A stretch of DNA of 64,000 bases from Temnopleurus reevesii (GCA_036244855.1 BQKZ01000621.1:62001-126000), one strand, 5' to 3'; counted from the stretch's first letter, positions 1-13,300 are shown. The notes: generated by a model not told the origin, from the letters alone. Program-made: numbers and translations.

Positions 1-473
1 CCAGTGAACCCACATACAAGTGCTATATTAGGGCAAGCATAACTAATGAGAAGACCAATACAGCTTAAGAAGTGAACTCAGTTCAGATAAACTATGACAT
101 TTAGACATTTCTGGCAACTCATTTATTAATTAGTATTTGATATTAGAAGATGTTACCTCATATTTTGATGTGTAATTCATAACGGGGTTATACTTTTTGC
201 ACATCTCTTTCAACAATACTGTTGTTTTATTTTTAGACCATCAGTATTTCACAGGCCCTTTGCACAAGTCACGTCATTTTGTTTTACCGTAAAAAAAAAC
301 TTCTAGGACTTGAAAACAAAATTCAATTTTGCGTTTTAGTATATTTTTTATATAATTTTACCAAGTTTACGCATTTTTGTCTCGAGTACCGTGCCTCACC
401 CCATAAATTGTATATCCATTTAATCATTAAATATCAATTGTTATATCACCGTCATCATCATCATCAACATCAA

Positions 474-537
<64 letters not shown>

Positions 538-637
538 GTCGTCGTCCTCATCATTTATCATTAACATCATCATCATTGTCATCATCATCATACTCCTCGT
601 CATCATTATCAATAACATCACAACCACCACCGCCATT

Positions 638-693
<56 letters not shown>

Positions 694-973
694 CAATAAT
701 ATCGTCACTGTTACCACTATTTCGAACATCTTGTTTATCAGTGCTTCAACTCATCATCATCATTATCCTCTACCCCTTCCACTCCCACTTCTCCATGTCA
801 CCATACTCATCCTCCTCCTCATCATCAGCAACACCAAGGCAACTGTACCATCCCACCATCAATACCATCACCACCATCATCACCAATAAAGACGACATCG
901 GCACGAGCAAAACCACCCGACCACAATTTATTTCGTGCTATTTTCATTACAACGGTGATTAATTTGCTTTTCA
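1..973. repeat. First copy of a 1-kb duplicated block (paired with 1292-2638)
   Basis: The block opens with the same words as position 1292 (CCAGTGAAC, then ACATACAAGTGCTATAT) and ends at a single N (974) with the same unique tail that ends the second copy near 2638. The copies differ by substitutions, by microsatellite length, and by an extra segment of about 90 bases near 1388-1470 in the second copy. The duplicate ends exactly at an N, so two alleles joined head to tail in the assembly are as likely as a real tandem duplication. The long open frames here are only translations of the CAT array. Confidence 0.8.
450..718. repeat. (TCA)n/(CAT)n microsatellite, interrupted
   Basis: Long runs of TCA with point interruptions (GTC, CCT, ACC). 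Predicted poly-His, poly-Ser and poly-Asp/Met proteins in all frames are artefacts of the repeat. Confidence 0.95.
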
Positions 974-974
974 N
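974..974. other. Single-N contig join
   Basis: One ambiguous base sits exactly where the first copy of the 1-kb duplicate stops. After it the sequence (TGGTTCTACCTG) no longer matches the second copy. This is the same signature as at 16238, 17773, 21981 and 57213. Confidence 0.7.
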
Positions 975-1199
975 TGGTTCTACCTGTATCTTTTTTAAAG
1001 TCTTCCCAAGGCAGTAAATACAGCTCTTAAGTTTGAACTGGGTTTATTTTTAGAGGAGTTTTATGAGGAAAGGGAGGGGAGCGAAATGACGAAAGATGCC
1101 ACTGTGGGAGGAGGGGGGGGGGGTGATCTTCCCGAATCATTATCGAGTTCTCAATTGAGTCCAGTACATCCACAATGCTCAACTTTATATATTTTCCTA

Positions 1200-1282
1200 T
1201 TAATGCAAATCTCTATTGCATTTAATTGAATTGGCGTTCGACTTATTATTTTTTTGGAAGTAGTTTGTATCGCGTTTTTTTT
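1200..1282. mobile_element. Partial copy (one end) of MITE family A
   Basis: ATTGAATTGGCGTTCGACTT, followed about 25 bases later by AGTTTGTATCGCG, matches the right end of the elements at 7190-7364 and 46372-46560. The left half is missing. It sits between the two copies of the 1-kb duplicate. Confidence 0.6.
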
Positions 1283-1291
1283 TGTAAATTT

Positions 1292-1959
1292 CCAGTGAAC
1301 ACACATACAAGTGCTATATAAGGGCAATCATAACTAATGAGAAGACCAATACAGCTTAAGAAGCGAACTCAGTTCAAATAAACTATGAGTTTCATCAAAT
1401 GGCCGAAGCAGTCTTTGAGTAGGCATGTTATCGGTGTTCAATATTTGGAAATGCAATTGCCATCTAGATATTTCTGGCAACTCATTTATCAATTAGTATT
1501 TGAATTATTAGAAGATGTTACCTCATATTTTGATGTGTAATTCATAACGGGGTTATACTTTTTGCACAGCTCTTTCAACGATTTTGTTGTTTTATTTTCA
1601 GACCATCAGTATTTCACAGTCCCTCCAGTAGCCATTATGTAATGCAAAGATCATATCATTTTGTTTTACCGTAAAAACTTCTAGGACTTGAAAAAAAATA
1701 CATATATATAAGTGCGTTTTGGGTGAGGGTTCGCATAATTTCAGGCACAGCTGTACATTGTTCTAGTGCCGTTTACCTGACATTTGCGAAACAATCGTTT
1801 TAATATTTTGAGAAATTTAGGATGGCAGGAAGAAATTGATATCTCTTCATTTTTTAGTATAATTTTACCAAGAATTACGCATTTAGTCTTGATAACCGTG
1901 CATCACCCAATAAACTTTACTTCCATTTTAATTATAAAATTTCAATTGTTATCACCCCT

Positions 1960-2006
<47 letters not shown>

Positions 2007-2196
2007 TATCATCATCGTCGTCGTCATCATTATCATCATCATTACCCACCATCATCATTGTCATCATCATCATCGTCGTCCTCATCATCATCAATATCAT
2101 CACTACCACTACCGCCATCTTCATCATTATTCCCATCATCATTGTCATCGTCATCCTCCCCCTCCTCACCATCAATATCATCACTACCACCACCGA

Positions 2197-2244
<48 letters not shown>

Positions 2245-2248
2245 AAGT

Positions 2249-2303
<55 letters not shown>

Positions 2304-2638
2304 GTATTATAGTCATCATCACCACCATCACCATTATCTTTATCATCATCACCATCATTAGAAATATCGTCATTAATACCACTATTTCAAAAATCTTCTT
2401 TATCAATGTTCCAACTCAGCATCATCATTATCCTCTACCCCCTCTGCTCCCACTTATCCATGTCACCATACTCATCCTCCTTCCCCTCATCAGCAACACC
2501 GAGGCAACTGTACCATCCCACCATCAATACCATCACCACCACCATCACCAATAAAGACGACATCGGCACGAGCAAAACCACCCGACCACAATTTATTTCG
2601 TGCTATTTTCATTACAACGGTGATTAATTTGCTTTTCA
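1292..2638. repeat. Second copy of the 1-kb duplicated block
   Basis: Matches 1-973 at both ends and at several internal landmarks, such as GGGGTTATACTTTTTGCACA and the tail with GACGACATCGGCACGAGC. It includes a longer interrupted CAT array at about 1957-2372. Confidence 0.8.
1957..2372. repeat. (TCA)n/(CAT)n microsatellite, interrupted
   Basis: Several hundred bases of TCA/CAT triplets with scattered interruptions. This is the counterpart of the shorter array at 450-718. Confidence 0.95.
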
Positions 2639-2639
2639 A

Positions 2640-3850
2640 TAGGGTTCTGTGGTGACGTTTTCACACTATCTGACTATAAGTCTTTATTTATTCTGAAATG
2701 TTTGTATGTTAATTAAATAGATTCAACCACACTTCTGTAATCTCATGATATCAAAGTAGTTAAAACCCCCTCTCTCCTTCTCTTTCTCTTTCTATCGTTC
2801 TTTTTTTCCCCTATGTGATTCGTAGTTTAAAGTACTTCGGCTTTTCCTCCACGTCCGGTCAAACACTATGCGATTTAAATGTAACCAGATCAGGATGAAA
2901 GATGAAAGCATTACTCTAAGCTTTTTAATGCTTGTACCACTTACAGAAAACAGGATTACTCTATCTGTTATTGGTTTAAACTCTCAACGATATACGTCTA
3001 CATCATTTTAGATTGTAACCAGTCTGGAATCTAGCCCGATCCCAAACCGTTCTTCAGGCATCTAGGCGGAGAAAGCATGAAAAAGTACAGTGAAATCGTT
3101 AGAGGGCATTTGATGCTAAACAAGCATCAATTGGAGCAATTTTTAGTATATCATACCAAAGGATTAAAGCTGCATTTCTTGCAGTCGATGTGAAGATGTT
3201 TGCTTGAGTGCGGGTGCAAGGCCCGCAATCCAATTTTGTCGACTTAGAATGAGAGAAATACGAGGCCAATAGAAAAGGAGTAAAAAAGGAACAAGATGGT
3301 GGGTTGAAATTGGGCGAGATGATAGAATCATACGCTAACATCACTCATGTACTTGTATGTAAGCCGACAATATCGCATTAGCTCCCTGCCATTCGGCTCT
3401 TAACTCAATAACACGTGGAAGCAAGAGAAGCACCTGGTTTTAGCCTAATCTGCTAATTTTACTCCATCTTGCTTATGGGATCAGCGAGCGGAAAGCGAGC
3501 GTCGGAGGGCCCCTGAGTACCGGGGTCGCGTGTCTTTGTTTGCTGGTTGGTGGAGCGAGGGATCGGATAGGGCTTGCTATGGGTGGTTGGGGAGTTGATT
3601 TGGCGTGATCGAGGCGGAAGTGGGTGGGCATCTTGGGAGCAGTCTCCTTGAAAATGGTCTTTATTTACAAATCGACGATAAATGATGATGATTATTGTTA
3701 TGATCATCATTACAACCGTTATTACACCGTGTGCTTTTCAACGAAGTGTCTAGCGATAAATGGGCTGGTGGTTGATGAGGATATTGATAATGAAGATAAT
3801 TATGGATAAGGATACAATGATTAGAAAAATACTTGTAAAAGACATGTATC
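2640..3850. other. No gene recognised; a GC-rich patch lies at about 3470-3640
   Basis: I see no splice-flanked coding signal on either strand. The stretch at 3470-3640 is clearly more GC-rich and CpG-rich than its surroundings (AGCGAGCGGAAAGCGAGCGT, GGGGTCGCG), but I cannot assign it to a gene, an rRNA or a known repeat. Confidence 0.5.
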
Positions 3851-3873
3851 AATGATGATGACAACGATGATGG

Positions 3874-3917
<44 letters not shown>

Positions 3918-4182
3918 TTAATGATGATGATGCTGATAACGATGATGATGGTGATGATGGTGATAATGATGATGATTATGATGGTGATGATGGTGATAAT
4001 GATGATGATTATGATGATAATGATGATAGTGATGATGATGATGATGATGATTATGATAAGTATGATAATAATGATGGTGGTGGTGATGATGATAATGATG
4101 ATAATGATGGTGGTGATGATGATGATGATTATGATGGTGATGATGGTGATAATGATGATGATTATGATGATAATGATGATAG

Positions 4183-4216
<34 letters not shown>

Positions 4217-4374
4217 AATTATGATAATAATGATGGTGGTGGTGATGATGATAATGATGATAATGATGGTGGTGGTGATGATGATGATTATGATGATGAT
4301 GGATGATGATGGTGATGGTGGTGGTGGTGGTGATGATGATAATGGTGATAATGATGATGGTGGTGATGATGGTG

Positions 4375-4436
<62 letters not shown>

Positions 4437-4864
4437 AAGGATACTGATGATGATGGTGGTGGTGGTGATGATAATGATGATGATCATTATGATGATGATG
4501 ATGATTATGGTGATGAAGATGATGGTGCACTAAAGATGATGATGATGGTGGTGGTGGTGGTGATGGTGATGATGATGATGGTGATGATGACGACGATGAT
4601 GATGGTGCTGGTGATACTGACGATGATAACAATGATGATGATGACGATAATGTTGATGATGATGATATGATGGTGATGGCGGTCATGATGATGACGACGA
4701 CGATGGTGGTGATGGCGATGATGATGATGGTGATGATGTTGATGATGATGATATGATGATGGTGTTAATGATGATGATGATGATGATAGTGATGGTGGTC
4801 ATGATGATGATGATGATGACGACGACGACGACGATGATAATGGTTATGGTGGTGATGGCGATGA

Positions 4865-4937
<73 letters not shown>

Positions 4938-4945
4938 AATGATGG
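3850..4945. repeat. (GAT)n microsatellite of about 1.1 kb with higher-order units
   Basis: The strand is almost entirely GAT/GGT/AAT triplets. Longer units repeat within it: a block of about 165 bases around 3955-4095 recurs around 4132-4270. All open frames are poly-Met, poly-Asp or poly-His artefacts. Confidence 0.95.
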
Positions 4946-4949
4946 GGAC

Positions 4950-5665
4950 GACAGGGCGAACGATTGGCGGGGTTATCAGGAGGTAGAGGGGTGATGAAGG
5001 GATTTAATTGCACGCAGTGTATGAACCACCACCACCATCCCAAATGCAGGCATACATTGCGTCGTAGAATGAAAGGTTGTGAAGCAATATTTTCCTCACA
5101 TCTACCTAAATCATAATTGCGCATTAAACAGCAGATGAAACTGACTGTTTAAATCAATCGCACATCAATTACAGAGCCACATAAACAGTGATTTCACATC
5201 GATTATCATTCTTTCGAAGTGTTAAATTTGGGTTTTCTTCTCTCAACTACATTTTTTCCGGTTATTGATGCCATGCGTTATCATAGTCTATGGCAATGGA
5301 TATACGCCAAACCCATGCTATCTCCATGAGATATGAAACAAACGACCAAATTCGTTTTGTTAAAAACAGTGTAATTGAAGACAATGATTCGAATAGACAA
5401 AATGTTAATTTCGTTTTCAATGATGCATAGAGACAGACCTAGAAGAACCATGTTGATACCATATGATATTCCTTCAACCCCACGTTATGCAACTGCAGGA
5501 AGACTTGAACCAGGAAGACTTATCATACAGAGTGAGTAAACATAAAATGTCCCTCATCTTTTAAGATGAATTGTTTCGACCAAGAAAATGTTATAATGAA
5601 TCAAATTATACATTCCAGTAGAGTAACCCTCCCTCCAATTGTTGGTATCACTTTCATGCCTGGGG
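4950..5665. other. No feature recognised
   Basis: Ordinary AT-rich sequence with no open frame, splice-flanked coding segment or repeat that I can identify. Confidence 0.5.
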
Positions 5666-6176
5666 ATAATTACATGCACGATTGAACAACAAACAATCTT
5701 CAGAAGAGCGCAAAATCACAATTGAGTCAAATTGCTGGGTCAAAACCAAGACCACTTTTAACGGAACTGAAAAAAAAACAATACTCAAATACGTACTCAA
5801 GTCAAGTGCACACAGATGCATAATCTTACACACACAAACACAAGCAAAACACACACAAATACACTTACACAAGCACACACACAAGCATTCAAATCTGTTA
5901 TATTTTTATTGCACCATTTCTTGAATGAAGATAATAGCCGAATGTTTAAGATGTAATAAAAAGTCCAAAATTGACAAATGCGGGAGTTTTTATGTTTATT
6001 CCAGTTTCTATGTGTGCTTGGGTGTGTGAGAGTGTGCATAAGCCTTTCTGTGTTGCAGCGTTACAATTTTTTCGTTCAAAAATTGATTTTGTCTCGAACC
6101 AGTCACTTGGCACAAATGGTATATTTATATTTTTCGAGAGATTGTTTGTTGTTCATTCATGCGTGCAATTACTACC
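5666..6176. mobile_element. Element of about 510 bp with imperfect terminal inverted repeats
   Basis: The left arm (from 5668, TAATTACATGCACG then GAACAACAAACAATCT) is the imperfect reverse complement of the right arm (AGATTGTTTGTTGTTC then GCGTGCAATTA, ending near 6172). Inside, a CA-rich tract (5827-5887) faces a GT-rich tract (6012-6055), so the whole block could fold on itself. It has no transposase frame, and is probably a non-autonomous DNA transposon. The exact ends and target duplication are not resolved. Confidence 0.55.
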
Positions 6177-6723
6177 TTAAAATAGTTTTAAAATACACGT
6201 TCATGTTCCTAACAATGTATCTACAAAATAAGGAACATGTTTTTTCTACTCTGTATTGCTGTTGTATTGCTGTTAAACCAATGGACTCTTCTCAAATTAG
6301 TTATAAAGGCGTGCGTTGGGGGAGGGGGAGAGGGCTTTGGGTCTTGGATAATAATTTATATACTCATGACCCAAAACCCGCCCCCCCCTCCCCTCCCCAT
6401 GCCCCAAAGCAAAGCGAAAGGTATTATATTTTATATATCTTTTGCTTTATTGATTGCTTGTCATTACCGCCAAAAGATAGAGCTGTTCGGCCATAGGTTT
6501 TTCAGATCCTGGATATACGCATGACTATGTCGATTTGATTTTATCTAGCCCCAATATGTTAATATCTAAAAAAAAAAATTAAAAAATCATGTAACACCTG
6601 ATCTACATTTTCCGCAGAAATGAGGTAAAGGTACACTGTTTTGTTCATTGGATCAATACCTCATCATCTTCACGAATGGTAAACAAAACGTAGTGCTCCA
6701 TGAAAATAGCACCCCAAAAAAAA
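6177..6723. other. No gene recognised
   Basis: Contains a C-rich run (about 6380-6400) facing a G-rich run (about 6318-6335). The reading frames across it are short and low in complexity. Nothing else is identified. Confidence 0.45.
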
Positions 6724-7060
6724 TAAACTCGATGTAAAGTATTTCCGTAAAATTAAGTCGAACGCCAATTCAATGGTCTTTTGTAATGCTTTTAAAATCG
6801 GAACCGGCTTGTGATTGTTATCTCCCCTCAGTTTAAACACGGCGTACGGGGGGTGTTTCATCAAGATTTGTTCCAGCGACAAGGAGTCATTTTTCGACAG
6901 TTCCCATAGCAACTGTCAGCGATAATGCTTTTCATCCAATCACAATCCAGGAATTTGTCAGCGCTGACTTATTGTCTCTGCGACAAATATTGATGAAACA
7001 CCCCCCCGGATCCATTTTCTATGACCCACTTTATTTCATGAAAAAAATTTATATCGTGTT
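6724..7060. mobile_element. MITE family A, copy interrupted by a second MITE
   Basis: The left end (AAGTCGAACGCCAATTCAAT, ATCGGAACCGGCTTGTGATT) and the right end (ATGACCCACTTTATTTCATG, TTATATCGTGTT) match the family A copies at 46372 and 51500. In those copies the two halves are separated by only a few bases (compare TACGGATCC at 51612). Here they are split by about 155 bases that have their own inverted termini. Confidence 0.75.
6848..7007. mobile_element. MITE family B, nested inside family A
   Basis: The ends read GGGGTGTTTCATCAAGATTT and, on the other strand, GGGGTGTTTCATCAATATTT. The inverted similarity runs on for about 40 bases (AGCGACAAGGAGTCA against AGAGACAATAAGTCA). It has no coding capacity. 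It sits at the TACGG/GGATCC point of the host element. Confidence 0.75.
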
Positions 7061-7189
7061 CTAAGAAAAGGAACACGTTTCAATGCAAAATACCTCGCGT
7101 CATACAGACATTCAGAAAGCTCTTGGAAGGTGGAGGAGCTGAGTGTTGAGGTGTTTACAAAATGATACGAAATAGTCATTGCAATATTA

Positions 7190-7364
7190 ATGACAATAAA
7201 CTATTTCTGCAAAATAAAGTGGGTCATGGACAATAGAGCCGTATGCCATGTATTGAACTGCGCAGACACATTAATCACAACCTGGATCCGATTAGAATAG
7301 CATTATAAAAGAGCATTGAATTGGCGTTCAACTTAATTTTACAAAAATAATTTATATCGTGTTT
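7190..7364. mobile_element. MITE family A, near-complete copy
   Basis: Bounded by AATAAACTATTTCTGC on the left and its inverted counterpart AATAATTTATATCGTG on the right. Family landmarks are present in the opposite internal orientation to the 6724 copy: AAGTGGGTCATGGACAATAG, ATTGAACTGCGCAGACACA and GCATTGAATTGGCGTTCAAC. Confidence 0.75.
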
Positions 7365-10300
7365 TATGATGGTCAAGACAGAAAAGTAAAGGAAATAGCT
7401 GTACCCCAATGTATTCTAATAGAAGAGACACAAAATATTAGAAAATAAGAACAAAATGTATTATGTTGAGTAAGTGTCTTTTATTGACAATAACTCTCAT
7501 CATATACATTGGTAATAACAATGTTGTCAATAATGATATTCAAACTGTGCCCAAAGACCCGACATAATGTTGTATAAATGCGTCAAATCCTGCCACAAGA
7601 TTTCGATGGTAATGACTAAATTTAAAAGGTGGAAATATCTTTCGTTTACCCTGGTAAAACCAATAAAAATTATACTGTTACACAAACAAATACCAACTTT
7701 GTCCAATGGCTTACATATTAATTGCCCTGGCAATGAGATAAAGTAATTTTGGTTCATTGTACAAATGGTATTGATTTTCTTCAATAGTTTTCATTCATGA
7801 TGTCTAGAGCTTTATTGATCATAAAAATATATAATTACATATACACAACTTTACACAACATTGATGTATAAAAATGCATGACATATGAACATTATACCCA
7901 GTATGTGAGTCCAATAATATTTTATATCTCATATCTCTAGCGATGGTGAATCACTATGAACGTATATAGCAGGAATCATCTACATATGCAAACATACACT
8001 TCTGCAAGAATGTTCTCAAACTGGCATTTAGGAGATGAATGTTAGCACTGTTTTGTTTCTAGTCTAAGTGTATAAAAGTTACTGAATAAAAGACAAAAAT
8101 AATAATAATGATAATAAAAGAAATCTAATTTTTGGCATAATTTCATGTGAAACACAAGAAGTTCATGGAAGACCATTACAATTAAATATTTGATACATGA
8201 ACAGAGATGTCAACCCTTCCAGAATATACATGAGGTGTATTTTCGTCTCAATTTTAGGTTTCCATCACGAGTGAAAGGCTGAGAGCATGATTATCGCTCT
8301 CATGTCTGCTCCCACTTTTGTTCAGCTGTAGCATTATTCACATTTTAATGTGTGCATATTCTAGAACAGTTGCCATCTCTGAAAATTTGCAAAACGATAA
8401 GAAATGTCAAAATTGGCTTACGTCACTTCCAAAACAACATGAATGATAAAGAAAGATTGCTGTGTAATAGAAATGGATGGTCAGAAGAAGAACAAGAATG
8501 AGAGATAGAGATATAAATAGATTGGTTGTTGCTAGAAATGTGTAATCACTTGCTAGGGTAATGTTTATTTACCTATCATCTCATAAATCTGTACTCGAAG
8601 ATAGAAATCATGACCGTCATAACTTCTCAGCAATTAAATGAATAAATGCATTTGTAATTTAAAACATTCAATTTGAATGGTCCATGGTCTGTGCATTTAA
8701 ATTGACTTGATGTAACAATGGTTTTTAATTGGATGCTTTGATTTAACAGTGCCAATCAACTGCAGCTTGTCATTGATTGCAACTTTCTAGTAACACCTCC
8801 TAAGACATTAATACAAAGAGTTGAAAAAAGATAAATAAATAAATAAATAAGAACAAAATAAATGAAGAGAGAGATAGAGAGGATGTGTTGCAAAGGGGGT
8901 GGATATAGGATTACCAACCATTCCCAAATACTGAAGAGATGCATTCTTCAGAGCTTACTTCTAAAGTGCATGGCTGAGTGCACAGTTATTATTTTCATAT
9001 TTTTTTCTCATGAGAAAAGTATCAGGTTAAGCTATTTGTTATTCACACTCTAATGTTGATCTTTATGAATATTGAAGAATGGTTGGCATATTTGTGAACA
9101 GAATGACTAAATGAAACAAGGTGGAGGCCGAAAGGATAAAGAGCAATCTTGAGTATTGAGTCACAAGGAACCTGAACCTCTAGCAAACTAGGGCAACAGA
9201 TATTCATCCATACATGCCAAACTCCTGAAAGAAAAATGTAAATAATTGCTTTCATAAGTTATGAGCAGGGAAAATGCATCTTAAAATTTTTGATAAAAAT
9301 CCATCAAATTAAGTTACTATAAAAATACAAGTCCTTAAAAATGAGCAAACAATAACAACTCCACATTATACATCTAAAGTGAAAAGAATGCTTCTATATT
9401 CGTCTTGTGCTTCCTCTGTTCTTTGTCAGTTATCTTTCGACTATCACAATCTCAATCCAAGCTTATAGATCAGCATCCACAGATTTATACCAGTATTTGT
9501 CAGGAAAGTTCTGCAAAGCTTTAATCAAAAGCCATCATAATCACAAAAATATGGATTCCATCATCCCTGTAATACAACAACAGCATGTTCTAAATCCCTT
9601 CATGTTTGCCATCTTTAACGGTGCGCAGCAAACGTAATTATAAAAGGATCGCATATTGATTTGCAAATTGATGAGGATGTCTTATCATTCAAATAGCCAA
9701 ATACTTTTTCAAGTTTGACTAAAGAAATAGATGAAATATCATCAGTAAGAGGAATTTGTGGATAAAGATTGCTCTAATTAAATGAAAAAAAAGTTTTGTG
9801 ATTTGAATTGAGATAGAAATGTAGTGAAATGTCCATGATTTAAAAGGGAGACAAATTTGCAAACTATTCTCTGACTTTTAGATTGAGCTGAAACACAAGT
9901 TTCAGGTAATTGATTTTGCACTGTTTATGGAAAAGCTGGAAAGAGTCAAAAGAGTGATGCATCGATCAAATGAGCAATGAAAGCGGGACAATTAGAGAAA
10001 AAGACCAGAAAATACAAATAGAGAGCAAGAAAGTGAAAAGTCGGAAAATGAGGAATGGTGGGTATAAATATAGGATGGGAGAGTCACAGAAAGTCATAAA
10101 AATGAGAAAGAGAGAGAAAACAATAGGGGACAGAAGAAGGGGAAAAAAAAGTCAACAAGTTGGAAAATGAACAAAGAGGGTGCATACTTCAAGTGAGAGA
10201 GAGTATTGATAATGCCTGAGAAAGAATACGGAAAGGGACAAAAGTATGAGAAAGAAGAAAGAGGTAGAAATAAGTAGATGAGTGAAAAATATAGAGAACG

Positions 10301-13300
10301 AACAATGGGGCATAGTGAGAGACAGATGGTGAGACAGAGAGTAAGAAAAAGAGGAGTGATGAATGGTATAGGTAAAGGAGAGTGTGCAGGAGGGGATATT
10401 CAATACGCAAGTGAGTGGAAATGGGACAGTGAAAGAGGTAAGAACAGAAGAGGAAAAATAGAAAGGAAAAGGGCAGAGAGGGATGAATAAAATAAAGAGA
10501 ATGAAAAACAGAGTGGAACGGATCAATATGAAATATAGGGTGTAATTATTTCTTATATTCTTCTATAAACCATACAGCATAACAGTTATTATCTTGAGAT
10601 GCATAGCAGGTAGAAGATGAAGTGTGGTAAGAAGCAGATATCACTACCAGTCCAACCTGCAAGTGCTAGGATGATTACTTAACAGAAAAGTCTACACAAA
10701 AATGATATTTATTCAACAGGAGCAGACAAATCTGATGAACATAATAAACAAAGTTTGAGAAAAATCAGACAACAAATAAGAAAGTTATGAATGTCTAAAT
10801 ATTTAGACAAATTGGCAACTGATGATGTCATAGGTGCCAAATTGACTGTTTATTATATCTAAATCAATGTTATAAGATGGTACTTTCCCCCCAAAACTAT
10901 GGAATATCTTCATGATAGATATTTAGATCCACTATTTGCATGTTTGCATTAATACAAACCTTCTATTTTTCTGATGAATTTTGCACCATAAATACACACA
11001 CAAATGATGGGTGGTAGTGCATCCATGAAATCATCAAATTGGCAACACGTCTGTTTTTATTTTATTTTAATGTCTTATTCTATTACTTGGTTTTGGGGTT
11101 TTTGGTATTGTCACCAAATTTTTCTGCTCCTATCTAAAGATTATTTTTTGGGGTAAACTGCTCTTTGAAAATGAACCTGCTGATATGAACATATACATGT
11201 ATAGTATAGAAATGTTTTATTCACAACAGAAAACACCTTAAAACATGATGGTTCTGTGTTTTCTAAACAAGCAAATTTAAACTGAAAAATAGTTAGAGTG
11301 TGTTATCATTGGTAGGCAAGTCTACTGGAATACTACTCCATATTAGTGTACAAAAAGTATATAACACATATGATAAATAAAACCATACTTTAAAGCATTG
11401 TCAAAGCTGATAAATCATATTCTAAAATATATACAATCTGTTAAAAATAATAAATTTAACATAAGCTGCAACAAAGTAAACCCTCTTCTCTCTATACCAT
11501 ACATTGTGAACTAAATAAATGCATTATTGCACAAGAAAATGTCTTGAAAGCCTGATGCATAAATACACAAACTATCAAATGAAGTTGATAACAAGGCAAA
11601 GATTGCATCTAAAACATAAGAGTTGATTGCTGAGTCTTATTTACCATTTTGCCGCTATTATCCTAATGATAAGAGTTGTTGCCTTTGATGATAGGTAAAT
11701 TACAGGGCTAAGATTGCATCTAACACAGAAGAGTTAAATGGATATTAAATGAAATCAGTAAATATCATGAACATGTCAACAGAATGAGATATTCACATAA
11801 CTCATAACTAGCACCAATATATTGTTAACTTTAAGATTAAAACAAAGATATTATTGATACATTTTGGCTGAATTACATAAAGCCTCGGGTCTAAATGATT
11901 AGTATCACCAATTAGGGTACCATTGGTTGATATGGAAAGATGTTTTCCATGTATTACAGGGTAAACTTTACTTTCAGCACAATAAGGATGAATTAATAAA
12001 TAAAATGTCGCATAAACTACAAATTTGTGGAGTGTGAAGAAAAAGTATAAGAGACTTATCATGAGATTTATCATACAATAAATTATTTGAGGCATCCGGT
12101 ATTTTCAGAACTTCTAGAATTATAGTGAATTATTTCACAGGGAAATGAAACTTTGCAAAGAAAAGTTCTTGACAAAATGTATATTTTGTCAAAGTTATGA
12201 TGAATAAATGTGAAATGAACATACATGTATTATCGTAGCTACATATATCTCTGATAGATATTTCTTTAAATAAATAGACTCCAATAGCACTGACTAAATA
12301 AATTTTTTTCTGTAACTGGCAGTATGAAAGACGAGTTTCTCCATATACACTATACCCTAGCAGCTTCTTCTGAAATTATACTTGTTCAGGTGTTTTTCAT
12401 ACATGTAGTCCTACTGACAATATAGCTTATGTGCTTGTAACACTATCGTGACTTTGATAGAGGTTTAATGGCAATAGTTTGGAAAGAACTTCAACAACAT
12501 TCTTAGATACGCTCCATTGTTTTTCTCTTTGAGTACGTTAAAAAAAATCCTCTTCTTTCTTTTGAAACATACTATGCATCAAAGCTATTTATTGCAAATA
12601 GGTCCTTCTTCACATATAAATTCTCTACAGCACATACCCAATTCTTGCCAACACTCCGATTGCAAAAGAAGGTAATAACAGATATACTGGATATGGTAAA
12701 AAAAAAAAAGTTAAACCAAAGGCACCAAAGTCGCTGATGAAATAAATAAATGTGTATACTTTTATACTTTATATTTACTAGCAGTAAAATGATGAGACAG
12801 CATTTGGTTCAGCTTTTCAAATACTTGCAATCTGTACATTTTAAGATTGCTTACCTCTTCCATTGATTATGATACATCCTAATAACCTAATCAGGAACAA
12901 AACTGTTTCAGAAAAAAAAGCGCAGAACGGTATACTTGTGTGATATCCTAATCCTCATTTTGTACCTTGATATAATCAAAAATAAAATAATTTGAGAGTT
13001 GCAACTTGTGAGATGTTGTAATACTTCTTGTTAATTTTGTAAATAATACACAATGCATGAATGTTACAATAAATAAAAAGCTATATTTGCATCTTAGAAT
13101 AAAAAATATTTACTCCCTCTAAAAATGGTTTTATAGCTTGCTGTGAGACCAAAATTGGGTACCTACATAGGACAGGTGGAGCAAAAATGAATATCAACTG
13201 AATCAGATGGATATATCATCAAGTTGTATTGGCATGACAAAACTAAAATTCTTACCTTACCATTTACATTGTTTAAGGAGAAAATGTTTTGTAACCTTCA

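Noticed and set aside
279..962. 227-codon plus frame rich in His and Ser, and similar frames at 1784-2554, 427-729, 1942-2406
   Set aside because: They are translations of (CAT)n/(TCA)n arrays, with no splice or start context and equal openness in several frames.
3852..4686. Poly-Met/Asp/His/Ile frames on both strands
   Set aside because: Pure products of the GAT array.
5654..6039. Cys/Val/His-rich frames over the CA and GT tracts
   Set aside because: Dinucleotide-repeat artefacts inside a foldback element.
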